NCBI RefSeq assembly: GCF_014646295.1
Contig: NZ_BMNE01000001.1
Location: 1,365,037-1,414,920 of the forward strand
Origin: Nocardia rhizosphaerihabitans
GTDB taxonomy: Bacteria; Actinomycetota; Actinomycetes; Mycobacteriales; Mycobacteriaceae
DNA length: 49,884 bases
Direction: 5' to 3'
Shown: in pieces, positions 21,970 through 31,569 of the stretch
Position numbering within the stretch: position 1 is the first letter of the stretch
Layout: the number at the start of each line of letters is the position of its first letter
The notes under the pieces: generated by a model
What the model was told of the DNA's origin: nothing
Seen by the model: only the letters and a program-made list of their open reading frames with translations
Database searches by the model: none
Translations under genes and position numbers: made by a program

Positions 21970-22414
21970 GAGCATCTCCTTCCCTGCGTTTGTCGAGTGC
22001 GGCGCTCTTACCGGGTGCCGACGACGGGGATCTCGGCCCCGGGCGCCGCGCTTCCCCAGCACGAGGATGATGCCGCCGGCAACTCAGGCACCATTGCGTG
22101 GTGGGAATGATCTGCAGTAGGTGGATCGGGATCTCGGTGTGACAGCCGCGGCAGCGGCCATAACGGCCTGTGATGATGAGCGTGCGGGCTGCATCGATGT
22201 CGGCTAGGGCATGCCGCGCGGCGGCGGCCAATTTGATGGTGACCTCATGCCTGGCCATATCAGCCGCGTCGGTGGATACGGGCGCGCGGCCGATTTCGGC
22301 TTCGAGTTCAGCCAGCTGCTGCAGGCGGAAGCGGCGTTGCTGATTCAGTGTGGCGCGCAGCGCGGGGAGATGGTCGCTCAGGTGTGCTGGTGAGACTGTT
22401 GGTGCGAGGCTCAT
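21914..22414 (-). CDS. TraR/DksA-type zinc finger protein
   Basis: A 166 aa protein with an N-terminal coiled-coil (about residues 15-75: RRFRLQQLAELEAEIGR then ARHALADIDAARTLI) and a C4 zinc finger CRGC-x17-CLSC at about 87-110, the layout of DksA/TraR proteins that enter the RNA polymerase secondary channel. The acidic coiled-coil tip typical of DksA is not obvious. The ATG at 22414 has GGAG upstream. Its 5' end overlaps the CBS gene by 107 bases. The basic C-terminal tail (from ~118) runs over the transaldolase start and may be a frame-drift extension. Confidence 0.75.
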   Translation of the reverse strand: MSLAPTVSPAHLSDHLPALRATLNQQRRFRLQQLAELEAEIGRAPVSTDAADMARHEVTIKLAAAARHALADIDAARTLIITGRYGRCRGCHTEIPIHLLQIIPTTQWCLSCRRHHPRAGEARRPGPRSPSSAPGKSAALDKRREGDAHVRPIDRIDRNGSVDLAR

Positions 22415-23066
22415 CCGGGTCTCCAGGACTGGTAATTCGGAATGCGGAGGGGATCGGCGGATGGGCCACTCCGCCTGTGGCCCGCACAGGTCCGCCCGCA
22501 GCGGCCGGTGTGGTCGCGATGGTTGCGGTGCGGATGCCGGGCACTGTGCGCGTCAGCGCTATGGCGATGCGCCGTTCGGATTCGTCGGTGAACCGGCCGG
22601 AGATGGTGGCATCGCCTTCGTCGACGGTGACACGCCAGCGCCGTGCGCCGCTGTATTGATCGAGGCGATTCTGCGCACCGGCCGCGAGTGCGTCGTCGGG
22701 GGTGAGCATGATGCGCAACGCGTCGCCGCGGCTGAACATGCCGACCACGCGGCCGTCGGCATCGACGACGGGCAGACTGCGCAGCCCGTGCGTTGCCAGC
22801 CTGCTCGAAACCTCGGTCAGTGCCGCGCTACCCGGCACCGACACCGCCGGTGCGGTCATCACCGCGCTGACCGTGTCGTCGAGCCCGCCTGCCCGCAAGA
22901 GGTCACCGCTGGTGAGTACCCCGATGGGGCGATCGTTCTGGTCCAGAACGGGCAACGCCGCGTAGCCCAGTTCGGCCAGTATCAACGCCGCCTCGCGTGC
23001 TGTGTCGTCGTGTCGCACGGCGCGGATCGGTCGATGCATCACCTCGCTTACCTGCATGTCTGCCAT
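22308..23066 (-). CDS. CBS-domain pair protein with BON-like domain
   Basis: A 252 aa cytoplasmic protein. Two CBS motifs fill about residues 5-125 (VSEVMHRPIRAVRHDDTARE, PIGVLTSGDLLRAGG and SAVMTAPAVSVPGSAALTEV, VVGMFSRGDALRIM), and a BON-like fold follows (RRWRVTVDEGDATISGRFTD). CBS pairs bind adenine nucleotides. Mycobacterial Hrp1 is a DosR-regulated relative. ATG 23066 has GGAG about 11 bases upstream. The last ~55 residues are Pro/Thr-rich, overlap the DksA-like gene and look like lost-stop sequence, so the original protein may have ended near 22490. Confidence 0.82.
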   Translation of the reverse strand: MADMQVSEVMHRPIRAVRHDDTAREAALILAELGYAALPVLDQNDRPIGVLTSGDLLRAGGLDDTVSAVMTAPAVSVPGSAALTEVSSRLATHGLRSLPVVDADGRVVGMFSRGDALRIMLTPDDALAAGAQNRLDQYSGARRWRVTVDEGDATISGRFTDESERRIAIALTRTVPGIRTATIATTPAAAGGPVRATGGVAHPPIPSAFRITSPGDPDEPRTNSLTSTPERPSPRAARHTESATPLPPAAAG

Positions 23067-23200
23067 TCCGTTCAACTCCGTTCCCGCTCCTACCTGCGAT
23101 TTCTGCTCACCTCTAGGATGGCGTGGTTGTCGAGTCGATGGGTTGCGCTGATCGGACAATCGAGGCGTCGAGATTGTGGCGATGGCACAGCGCAGATGTG

Positions 23201-24723
23201 TCAGGCGTTGTCGGTGGCGGCGAGTTCGATCATCATGGCCAGGCGTTTGCGGGGGTCGTCCAAGTCGAGGATGGTCACCTCGGCCATCTTGCGCAGCCGG
23301 TTACGGATGGTGTTCTCGTGCACCCCCAGGAGGGCACCCGCTTCGGCGGGGTCGCCTTGGGACTGCAACCAGGCGCGTAGCGTTGCCACGTATTGGGTGG
23401 AGTTCGCGCGATCGTGGCGCCGCAACTCCGACACCGGCCCCCGTGCCGGGGTGCGCCCGGAATGCCTTGCGGTACGAAGGCGTCGCAGCAAGATTTCGTC
23501 CCACGACTCGTCATAGGCGGGGGGCGCGGCATCCGCTGGGCGGGCCTCGTGCAGCGCCAGGCATTCCTCGGCCTCTTGGCGCGCCAACGCCAATTCCGTG
23601 GCCCGGGCTACCGCGCTGATACCGGCCGACACCGTAATCTGCTCTGGCAGTGCGGCTTGTAGCTGGCTTGTCCAGCGGCGTGCCGTGTCCGCCTGGTCGG
23701 CGGGCAGCACGGTGTAGACGGTGTCGCCGACCAGAGCGCTGCGGCTCGAACGTGACCAACCGAATCCCGTTGTGGCTCGCTCGAAGACCAGCAGCAGCGC
23801 GGCGTGCTGCTCCTCGGCGATCCGCGCGCGCAGCGCGATCACCCGTAAACTCTGCGACACCAATCCCAGCCTGCTGGCCACCGTCGCCGCATCCGCGGCG
23901 CCCTCCAGCAAACCGATCACGCGGTCTGATTCCACCTGACGCTCCAAGTCCGCGCTCGCCCGCGACCGCAACAGGTGCAGCGCCACCGTGCGCGCCCCGT
24001 TGACCAAGGCCACGCGCCGAGCCCCCTGTAACGGTGCAGGGCACGACACCCACACCGAGCCCAGCAGTTGCCTGCCCACGCGCACGGCCACGACCATCCG
24101 CCCCGTCATACCGCGTTCTGCCTGCGCGGGAACGAACAACGGTTCCGCAGAGGTCGCCACATGCGTGAAGACACCGTGCGCATCGAACAGAGCCCGCAAC
24201 CACGGTGGCATCTCCCGGCCCAGGATCGTCTCGACCCGTGCGGGGTCGAGGTGCTGCTGGGGCCTGGAATACGCCAGCACCCGAGACCGGCGGTCCTCGA
24301 TCGTCACTGCGCCCTCGACAGCGTCGGCCAGACTGTCGGCCAAGGCGAACAGATCGGTCGGGCCACGACCGGCCTCGGTCTCGCGCCCTTCCAGCACCAA
24401 CCCGTAGACCACCGCTGCCACCTCACTCCAGGCCACCCCCTGGCCGATCACCATCACCGCCACACCCTCGCTCTGCGGCTCGTCCTCGGTCTCCACACTC
24501 CCGCGGACGAGCGCGACGACTGCCCGCGCCGACACGGCCCAGTCCACCGCCTCCGATACCGTGCGTGCCCCGATCCCCAGCAGCACATCACCCACTTCCG
24601 TGGGGTCCTCATCGGCGCCGTGGATCACCACGCTGCGCAAGGGGTGGATCGCGGAACCGAACCCAACCGCACACGGACCCCATAGCCACCCAGGACGTTC
24701 GCCAACCGATCCAGTGTCACCAT
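23201..24723 (-). pseudogene. PucR/CdaR family transcriptional regulator with 5' frameshift
   Basis: A PucR-type regulator of ~507 codons. The C-terminus has the HTH_30 domain (LRAWLQSQGDPAEAGALLGV, HENTIRNRLRKMAEVT), preceded by a GGDEF-like central region and an N-terminal ligand domain. The natural start is probably ATG 24723 (VTLDRLANVLGGYGVRVRLG). That frame must jump by one base near 24665 to reach FGSAIHPLRSVVIHGADEDP, so one base appears missing. From TTG 24640 an uninterrupted 479 aa product is possible, so it may still work or the indel may be a read error. Target genes are unknown. Confidence 0.8.
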
Positions 24724-25148
24724 GGCCGCTCCTCTGACTCGGACCGTAGGCACGGGCGATGTGTTCGGCGGCGAGGCTCCGCTCGCGCGGTCAGCCTGTG
24801 TCTGGGGAGGTGGGCTTCAGTTGTGCTGACGCCGCGGGTGGCCAGAGCCGGTCCACCCCACCAGTACGCGGGGCCGGGCCGGGCCGGGCCCTGCCACAGA
24901 TCCAACGGTACGCCTGCCCACGATCTTGGACTTCTGACGTCATCGTCGCAGACGTCCAACCCGATGAATCCTCGAGATTTCGTGACGACCAACTGACGTG
25001 GTGGTGCTAGCACTACCACCTCACGCCAGCAGACGGTACCCAGCATTCGGGTGCGCGCGGCATGGGCGCGAGGACGCCCGATTCCTAGGCTCGAATCGTC
25101 GGGGACGCACCCATGCCTTCCGGCTCGAACAGGAGGAAGACACTGCTC
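24724..25148. other. Intergenic stretch with a palindrome and a short GGGCC array
   Basis: No convincing gene. It holds a short run of GGGCC-type units around 24868-24892 and the perfect palindrome GTGCTAGCAC (25004-25013), flanked by imperfect GGTG/CACC arms. The palindrome is about 140 bases before the lipoprotein hydrolase start and could be an operator for it or for the divergent PucR gene. Confidence 0.4.
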
Positions 25149-26336
25149 ATGAACCCATTTCGGCGCAACTCCGGTAAAGCGGCCCTTTCGGTCGTAGTGG
25201 TGGGCGCGGTGCTCGCCGCGGCTGCGTGCGGTGAGGCGTCGGTGGGCGCACCGGACGAGGCCGCGAAGACGCCATCGCCCGCGGTGGCCACCGCAATGGA
25301 AAAGCTGGTGCGCCAAGGGTTTCCCGGTGTGCAGGTGGTGATCGACGGGCCCGCCGGACATCGGACGTTCACCGTGGGGGTCGGCGACCTGAACACTCGC
25401 GCGCCGTTCCCGGACGACGCCCGCGTCCGGATCGGCAGCAATACGAAGACCTTTGTGGCGACGGTGATCATGCAGCTGGTCGCCGAGGGCAAGGTCGACC
25501 TGGACGCGCCGATCGAGCGCTACCTGCCCGGTGTGGTGCGGGGCAACGGCAACGACGGCAACCGGATCACGGTGCGGCAAGTGTTGCAGCACACCAGCGG
25601 AGTGCCGGACTATCTCGGCCGTGGCTCCGGCGACGGCATCACCACCCAGCATTCCGAACAGCTCGACCCGGACGAGGAAACGCTGCGGTGGCAGCACTTC
25701 GAGATGACCGAGCTGGTCCGCCGGGCGATGACGATGCCGCCGCAGTTCGAGACGGGGGCGAAATCGGTCTACACGAACACCAATTACCTGCTGGCCGGCC
25801 TGCTGATCGAGCGGGTGACCGGCAATCCGGCCGCCGACGAGATCGGGCGCCGGATCCTCGCGCCGCTCGGCCTGCGCGACACCTATGTGCCCGCTGCCCG
25901 CGAAACCGGCATCCGCGGCCCGCACGCCCGTGGGTATCACCGGGTCGACGGTGAGCCGATCGATTTCACCGACTTCGACCCGTCCTGGGCCGCCACCGCG
26001 GGTGACATGGTCGCCACCGCGACCGACATGAACCGGTTCTTCACCGCACTGCTGTCCGGAAAGCTGTTGGCACCTGCGCAATTGGCCGAGATGAAGCGCA
26101 CCGTGCCGTTCGACCGGATGCCGGGCGCCGATTACGGACTCGCCCTGATCCACCGGACCGCGCCGTGCGGCGCGCAGGTGTGGGGGCACGGCGGCAGCAT
26201 TCCCGGCTTCGAGACCCGCAACGGCGTGACGGCCGACGGCACCGCGGTGACCGTCACGGTCAACCAGTTGCCGACCACCGAGGAGCAGGCCGACGCGGTC
26301 AACGACGTGCTGGACGCCGCCCTGTGCGCCTCGTGA
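25149..26336 (+). CDS. Serine beta-lactamase-like lipoprotein hydrolase
   Basis: A 395 aa exported class C beta-lactamase/D-Ala-D-Ala carboxypeptidase fold enzyme. A lipoprotein signal ends at Cys27 (VLAAAAC), so it is anchored to the outer face of the membrane. Active-site motifs are SNTK (Ser97 to Lys100), YTN (208-210) and WGHGG in place of KTG, a His-Gly-Gly version typical of esterase/peptidase relatives. Substrate is unknown; peptidoglycan peptides or esters are possible. ATG 25149 is preferred because GGAGGA lies upstream and it puts the basic n-region directly before the hydrophobic core. It lies 67 bases before a second lipoprotein hydrolase gene, probably one operon. Confidence 0.88.
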   Translation: MNPFRRNSGKAALSVVVVGAVLAAAACGEASVGAPDEAAKTPSPAVATAMEKLVRQGFPGVQVVIDGPAGHRTFTVGVGDLNTRAPFPDDARVRIGSNTKTFVATVIMQLVAEGKVDLDAPIERYLPGVVRGNGNDGNRITVRQVLQHTSGVPDYLGRGSGDGITTQHSEQLDPDEETLRWQHFEMTELVRRAMTMPPQFETGAKSVYTNTNYLLAGLLIERVTGNPAADEIGRRILAPLGLRDTYVPAARETGIRGPHARGYHRVDGEPIDFTDFDPSWAATAGDMVATATDMNRFFTALLSGKLLAPAQLAEMKRTVPFDRMPGADYGLALIHRTAPCGAQVWGHGGSIPGFETRNGVTADGTAVTVTVNQLPTTEEQADAVNDVLDAALCAS

Positions 26337-26403
26337 TCGCCCCGCCCACCAGTAACCATGGCCCTCATATTGCTTGCGGCCGAACAACTTCCGAGGAGAA
26401 GCA

Positions 26404-27909
26404 GTGAAACGCGCGAAAGGGCTGACGGTCGCCTTGACCGGCCTGATGGCCTGTGCCGGACTGATCGGCTGTGCCGGTCCCGAGGCCGAGGCGAAGCCGC
26501 GCACCGCGGTGCCGGACCGGTTCACCAGTCAGCAATTGGATTGGAAAGCCTGCGAGGTGCCGAAATTGGACGAGGCCGGGGCACAGTGCGCCGACGTCAC
26601 CGTGCCGGTGAATTACGCCGACCCACAGGGGCCCACTCTTACAGTGGCGATCTCCCGGATCACCGGCACCGACCCACAGCGCGGCGTCATGCTGTCCAAC
26701 TCCGGCGGTCCCGGCGGCGAAGGCCTGGACTTCATGGTCGATGTCGGCAAGGCGATGACGCCCGAGGTGCGGGCCCGCTACGACCTGATCGGCATGGATC
26801 CGCGTGGCGTGGGGCGCTCGTCCGCCGTCGATTGCCGGTGGCCGATCGGCTTCGGGCTGCATTCGGCGGGCCTCGACGCGGCAGGCTTCGCGGAATCCGT
26901 TGCGATACACGGCGATCTGGCCGCCCGCTGCGTCGCCACCGAAGGAGCTCGACTGCCCCACATCACCACCCGCAACACCGCGCGGGACATGGATGTCATC
27001 CGCGGCATTCTCGGCGCGGAGAAGATCAGCTACTTCGGCACCTCGTACGGCACCTACCTCGGTGCGGTGTACATGCAGATGTTCCCCGATCGCAGCGACC
27101 GGATGGTGTTGGACAGCGCGGCCGACCCGGACGCCTACGGGACGGTCGGCATGATGCAGGCAATGGGTCCGGCCAACGAGGCCGCGCTCGACCTGTGGGC
27201 GGATTGGGTCGCGACACGCGACGGTGAATACCACTTCGGTACCAGCCGGGCCCAGGTTCGCGGCGCTGTCCAGAACCTGATCGAACAGGCCGCGGACCAG
27301 CCGATCCGGTTGGGCGAGTATGAGATCGACGAACATTGGCTGCCGGTGGTGCTGTTCGTCGGGCTGGACAGCCCGGACCAGTACGAGATGCTCGCCGGTC
27401 AGATCCGTACCATCGCCGATGCCGCCGCGGGCAACCCCGCCCAGCCCGACGAAACTTTGGACGCCACACTCGGATTCGCGATGAAAGCACGGCCGAACGA
27501 CAATTCGGCACAGATGGCCATCATGTGCGGTGACGTTGCCGCACCGCGGGATCCGGAATTCTATCGGCGCAACATCGAGGCCGCCCGCGCCACCGAACCG
27601 ATCTTCGCCGGATTCACCAACAACATCACACCGTGCGCGTTCTGGGCCCCGCCCACCGAACCGACCACGGTGGTGCGCAACGGGGTGCCCGCCATGATCG
27701 TGCAATCCACCGGTGACACCAGGACCGCGTACGACGGAGCGGTCGCCCTGCACAACGATTTGAGCGCGTCCCGCATGGTCACCCTCCAGGATGTGCCGAT
27801 CCACTGGATCTTCGGGCGCTATCAGAACTCCTGCGTGTATTCGGCGGTGAACACCTACTTCCGCGACGGCACGCTGCCGGCCGGCGATATGACCTGTCGA
27901 GTCGACTGA
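26404..27909 (+). CDS. TAP-like alpha/beta hydrolase lipoprotein (tripeptidyl aminopeptidase family)
   Basis: A 501 aa exported alpha/beta hydrolase related to Streptomyces tripeptidyl aminopeptidases and mycobacterial CaeA-type proteins. The signal peptide ends in a lipobox (LIGC, Cys23). The oxyanion region is LSNSGGPGGEG, the nucleophile elbow is GTSYG (Ser about 214), and the C-terminal TAP domain has MIVQSTGDTRTAYDGAV with the acid and a final IHWIFG His. It likely trims peptides or esters in the cell envelope. GTG 26404 has a strong GAGGAG upstream; the longer frame from 26374 would disrupt the signal peptide. Confidence 0.9.
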   Translation: MKRAKGLTVALTGLMACAGLIGCAGPEAEAKPRTAVPDRFTSQQLDWKACEVPKLDEAGAQCADVTVPVNYADPQGPTLTVAISRITGTDPQRGVMLSNSGGPGGEGLDFMVDVGKAMTPEVRARYDLIGMDPRGVGRSSAVDCRWPIGFGLHSAGLDAAGFAESVAIHGDLAARCVATEGARLPHITTRNTARDMDVIRGILGAEKISYFGTSYGTYLGAVYMQMFPDRSDRMVLDSAADPDAYGTVGMMQAMGPANEAALDLWADWVATRDGEYHFGTSRAQVRGAVQNLIEQAADQPIRLGEYEIDEHWLPVVLFVGLDSPDQYEMLAGQIRTIADAAAGNPAQPDETLDATLGFAMKARPNDNSAQMAIMCGDVAAPRDPEFYRRNIEAARATEPIFAGFTNNITPCAFWAPPTEPTTVVRNGVPAMIVQSTGDTRTAYDGAVALHNDLSASRMVTLQDVPIHWIFGRYQNSCVYSAVNTYFRDGTLPAGDMTCRVD

Positions 27910-28218
27910 CCGGAGCCGGGTGAAGCACGCCTTCGGCCACGAGTCGACCACGAAACCGAAACTGGCGAACTCCTCCCCCGGCGGCATCAACTGCCAGAAT
28001 CCCGGGATCGCCGGCTGAACGAAGGTGCTGATCGGCAGCGCGATGGCGAACACCGCGCACAGCGCGAGCAGCGCGGTGACACCGCCGACCGTCAGGTACG
28101 AGACAGCGCCCGGCAGCCGCCGTCGGTATTCCCGGATCGGCGACGAAGTGGCCGGTGAGAGGGTCCCGACGGCCGAGTCGCTCGGGCGCCGAGATCTCGG
28201 TCGGGGGCAGGTGGACAT
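27910..28218 (-). pseudogene. Remnant of a membrane protein gene
   Basis: Antisense to the downstream side of the TAP-like gene, one frame has strong coding-like third-position GC. It encodes a basic N-terminus, one transmembrane helix (VGGVTALLALCAVFAIALPI) and an extracytoplasmic piece GFWQLMPPGEEF then FGFVVDSWPKACF. No stop is found before it runs into the antisense of the neighbouring gene, so the natural 3' end has probably been deleted. The family is not recognised. The remaining bases to 28384 hold the leader of the next gene and nothing else I can identify. Confidence 0.4.
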
Positions 28219-28384
28219 CCCCCTCGGCGCCATGATCTCGCACGAGGCGCGTCGGCACGCTGCAGTCTTGTCATGCCAGGACCTTCTAGTCGTCATCGCG
28301 ATGGCTTGACTGCGGTTGAATCGGGCATCACGCTTGAAATGCGAGTGGATAATCCAGCGCTCTATTAGAGGAGACGATAGAGCT

Positions 28385-28888
28385 ATGTCCAGCAAAGATT
28401 TGTCTGAAGAGCCTCAATCGGAACGAGGAGCCAAAGGTTCACGAGACACCGGGTCGGATACGCCCGGCGGAGGAACGACCGATCGCCCGGCCGGCACATT
28501 CGACCAAGAAGAAGTCACCTCGACTCGCGACCACAACCCGGCGGAAGAGAACATCGGCACGACCGGGACGCGCCCTCCGGAAGACGCAGAACCGGCCGTA
28601 CCTCCCTATGAAGGCCGCCGAACAAGCGCCGAAGGAAGCATTACGAGCACCAGCGCGGGCGAAGGGACCGGCGCCGATACCGCGGGCGCTGTCCACCCGG
28701 TGACCGACTCGAAGTTCAAAGCACCTGCCCCCGACAGCACCCCCGGGGGCGCCACCACCTCCCCCGCTGACGAGCAACCCGCATCGCAGGCCTCGGAAAC
28801 CGAAGCCACGGACGAGGGCGTAGAGGAGGGCCATCACAGCGGCGTACGCAGAGCCGAAGACCAGCCGCCCGAATCCAGGCCGCAGTGA
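28385..28888 (+). CDS. Intrinsically disordered hydrophilic protein
   Basis: A 167 aa protein made almost only of Ser, Thr, Gly, Pro, Glu, Asp and Ala, with few hydrophobic residues and no aromatic core. It is predicted to be disordered along its whole length, with net acidic charge. There is no signal peptide or transmembrane segment. ATG 28385 is preceded by AGAGGAG and a leader. Such proteins can be stress-protectant or scaffold factors, but no family is recognised, so function stays open. Confidence 0.65.
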   Translation: MSSKDLSEEPQSERGAKGSRDTGSDTPGGGTTDRPAGTFDQEEVTSTRDHNPAEENIGTTGTRPPEDAEPAVPPYEGRRTSAEGSITSTSAGEGTGADTAGAVHPVTDSKFKAPAPDSTPGGATTSPADEQPASQASETEATDEGVEEGHHSGVRRAEDQPPESRPQ

Positions 28889-29169
28889 CACCGCGTTCGA
28901 CGACGGAGAGCACTTGATCGCTCGACTCGCCGTCGGTCCGAGCGGGAGGGTGGATGTTGCGTGTTCGAGACCTCGATGGCTGACCAGGTCAGCGATATCC
29001 TGGTTACACATCATCGAGAGGGACATGGTGCTGGATCCATCGAACGCAGTGCGGACCGGATGAATCGAGCCGAATATGGCCGATGCCGATCCGTTGGAAA
29101 CACAGCGCGATGTGACCCCGCCCGTCATCTCGGAGCTGACGGCTGAGGGATTCGACGATCCCGGCGGTA

Positions 29170-30507
29170 TCGACTTTCGCATTGACCGAGAAGAACAGAT
29201 CAGCTGTGACGCGAATCTGCCGGCAGCTGGACGGGTTACCGCTGCCGATAGAACTGGCGGCGGCGCGCCTGAGCGCGATGTCGCCTGAGCAGCTCCTTCA
29301 ACGACTCTCCGACCGCTACGCGCTGTTGACTCGCGGTAGCCGCAGTGCGCCGTCGCGCCAGCAGACACTTCAGTTGTGTGTGGACTGGAGCTACGACTTG
29401 TGCGACCCAGGTGAACAACTCACGTGGGCGCGACTTTCGGTGTTCACCGGCAGTTTCGAACTGGAGGCAGCCGAGTACGGGTGTGGGGACGCCGACCAGC
29501 CCGCCGACCTCCTGGACATGGTGACCACCCTCGTCGACAAGTCGATTCTGATCCGCGAAGAGAACAACGCCGGGGTTCGCTTCCGAATGCTCGAGACTCT
29601 CCGCGACTATGGGCGGGAGAAGGCCCGACACCGCGGCGAGCACCACAATCTGCGTCGGCGACATCGGGATTGGTATCGGCAACTCGCCCGCACCGCCGAG
29701 AACGAGTTCATCGGCCCCCTGCAGCTCGAGTGGATCGAACGACTCAGCTGCGAGCAGCCGAATCTTCGGGAGGCCATGGACTTCTGTCTCGCTGAGAACG
29801 ACACCGAAACCTGTGTGCAGATCGCCACAGCCTTGGCGCAACTCTGGGGGTCACGAGGCCTGCTCAGCGAGTCGAGGGACTGGCTCGACCAGTTCTTGTC
29901 GCGCGACCGAAATCGGCCGACCGTCACCACGATCAGGGCGCTGCATGCCGACTGCCTGATGGCGGAACAGCAGCGGGACCACCAGAGAGGTGCTGCTCTT
30001 GCGGAGCAGGTGCGCGTCCTCGCCGGCGAACTCACCGACCCGATAGCGCATGCGATCGTCGACTCCATGGATGGCATCGTCGGGTTGTTCACCGGCGATC
30101 TCGTGCCCGCGGCGGCAGCTTTGGAACGTACCCGACCGGTGTTCGGTGCCGCAGAGAACGAACTCGCACTGCGGATCGAGTCGCTGGCATTGCTGGGATT
30201 GGTGTATCAGTTGCTCGACAAGGAACCTCACCGAGCGATCCAATGCTACGAGGACGTTCTCGCGGTCACGCAGGTGCACGGCGAATCCGTCTATCGGTCC
30301 TACGCATTATGGGCGATGGCGGTTGCCCAATGGCGGCTTGGCGCAGCTGATCATGCGCGCGACCTGCTCGGACAGGGGCTGCGGCTTGCCCGCCTCGCCA
30401 ACGATCCGGTCGGGTGCGCCAACTACTTCGAAGCACTCGCGTGGATGGCGGGAGACAGTGACCCGGTCCGCGCCAGCACGCTGAAAAGAATGGTCCGGTG
30501 CCAATAG
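29170..30507 (+). pseudogene. Truncated LuxR-type ATPase regulator (middle fragment)
   Basis: The frame from about 29170 (first start TTG 29182) encodes the central portion of a large ATPase/LuxR regulator: RICRQLDGLPLPIELAAARL, LQRLSDRYALLTRGSRSAPS, RQQTLQLCVDWSYDLC, then a helical TPR-like region. The N-terminal P-loop is missing upstream. The frame stops at 30507, before the expected C-terminal LuxR helix-turn-helix. Without both ends it can neither hydrolyse ATP nor bind DNA as its relatives do. It abuts the right end of the oxidation module and marks a rearranged boundary. Confidence 0.75.
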
Positions 30508-30542
30508 CGGCGGCGACAGCACCACCGTTGCCGTGCTCCGAG

Positions 30543-31514
30543 CTATTTCAGCGCGGGCAGGACACGATCGACAAACAGCCTCAGCGAAGCCCAACCCAGA
30601 TCGGGATCGAGACCCGCGACCAACGGTTTGAACACCAACCTGGACCCAGGATCTTGTCTGCGCACCAAGTCGATGCATTCTTCTGGAGTAACCACGGCGT
30701 AGTGACCCATCTTGCGGACCGCTTCGACATCGACTATTTCGGCGTACGGCGCGCCACCTGCGGCAGCGGCGGCCCACTCTCCGTAGGAGTTGGCCTCATG
30801 CAGGACATTCGGCCCGATCTGAGCCCATGCCTTGTCCGGATCTTCCGTCACGAACACCCATTTCGGGCCACCGGGCCAGATGAGCAGTCCGTCGCCTTTA
30901 CCCAGGCGACGAGACTCAGCTCGGTAGGTATCAGCCAGCGAAAGGTCGGCAGTTGGTGGCGCGTAGCCATCTGCCAGTCGAGCGGCCCTCTTGGGAGCGA
31001 AGCCGCCGAGTAGCACGGGCGGCCGGGGGTGTCTGGCAGCCCTCGGCGTGACGGTGATTCTTCGCCCCTGGTACTCGAATTCTTCTCCGGTCAATGCCTG
31101 GACGAAGGCTGCCAGCTTCTCCTCGAACACCTCCCCCCGCCGCTCGAAATCGATTCCGAACATGGCGCACTCGTCCGCGACATAGCCGCCGGCGAGGATC
31201 AGAAGCAGTCGGCCGCCGGAAATCAGGTCCACCACCATAGCTTCCTCAGCCGTAGCGATCGGGTCCCTCAATGTGAGTATGAGGGCGGACACGGTGATGT
31301 TCACCCGAGTAGTCCTCGCGGCGACCGCAGCAGCCATGGTCAGCGGAGCGGGCAGATAGCCATCTCGCGATCCGTGGTGTTCGGAGAGCGTAATGCCTGA
31401 CGCTCCGTGCTCGTCAGCCCACTGACTCATCTCCAGGGCCGCGCTGTACAGCTGCTGAGCAGGAGTACCGAACTCCGGCGCCCGCATATCGTGATGGACC
31501 ACCCAACCCGTCAT
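30543..31514 (-). CDS. LLM-class flavin-dependent oxidoreductase
   Basis: A 323 aa luciferase-like monooxygenase-fold enzyme using FMN or F420. Family landmarks: SEHHGSRDGYLPAPL near residue 45, a TLRDPIATAEEAMVVDLIS block, GRLLLILAGGYVADE and RPPVLLGGFAPKRAARLADGY. It ends with a C-terminal helix LRLFVDRVLPALK. ATG 31514 has AGAGGAG six bases upstream. It lies 55 bases after the FadD19-like gene and should be on the same transcript, driven by the KstR-motif promoter at 33203. Substrate unknown; a redox step on the activated acid is plausible. Confidence 0.88.
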   Translation of the reverse strand: MTGWVVHHDMRAPEFGTPAQQLYSAALEMSQWADEHGASGITLSEHHGSRDGYLPAPLTMAAAVAARTTRVNITVSALILTLRDPIATAEEAMVVDLISGGRLLLILAGGYVADECAMFGIDFERRGEVFEEKLAAFVQALTGEEFEYQGRRITVTPRAARHPRPPVLLGGFAPKRAARLADGYAPPTADLSLADTYRAESRRLGKGDGLLIWPGGPKWVFVTEDPDKAWAQIGPNVLHEANSYGEWAAAAAGGAPYAEIVDVEAVRKMGHYAVVTPEECIDLVRRQDPGSRLVFKPLVAGLDPDLGWASLRLFVDRVLPALK

Positions 31515-31569
31515 CCGATACTCCTCTGTGTGTCGCCCGTGGCCGGGCGGTCGAGTGACATCCAGGTTG

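Noticed and set aside
24868..24892. GGGCC tandem units as a possible repeat array or CRISPR-like element
   Set aside because: Too short, no spacers, and common in high-GC DNA. No CRISPR array was seen anywhere in the window.
26365..28395. 676 codon minus-strand frame
   Set aside because: Mostly antisense to the clearly real TAP-like lipoprotein gene; only its first part (27910-28218) looks coding.
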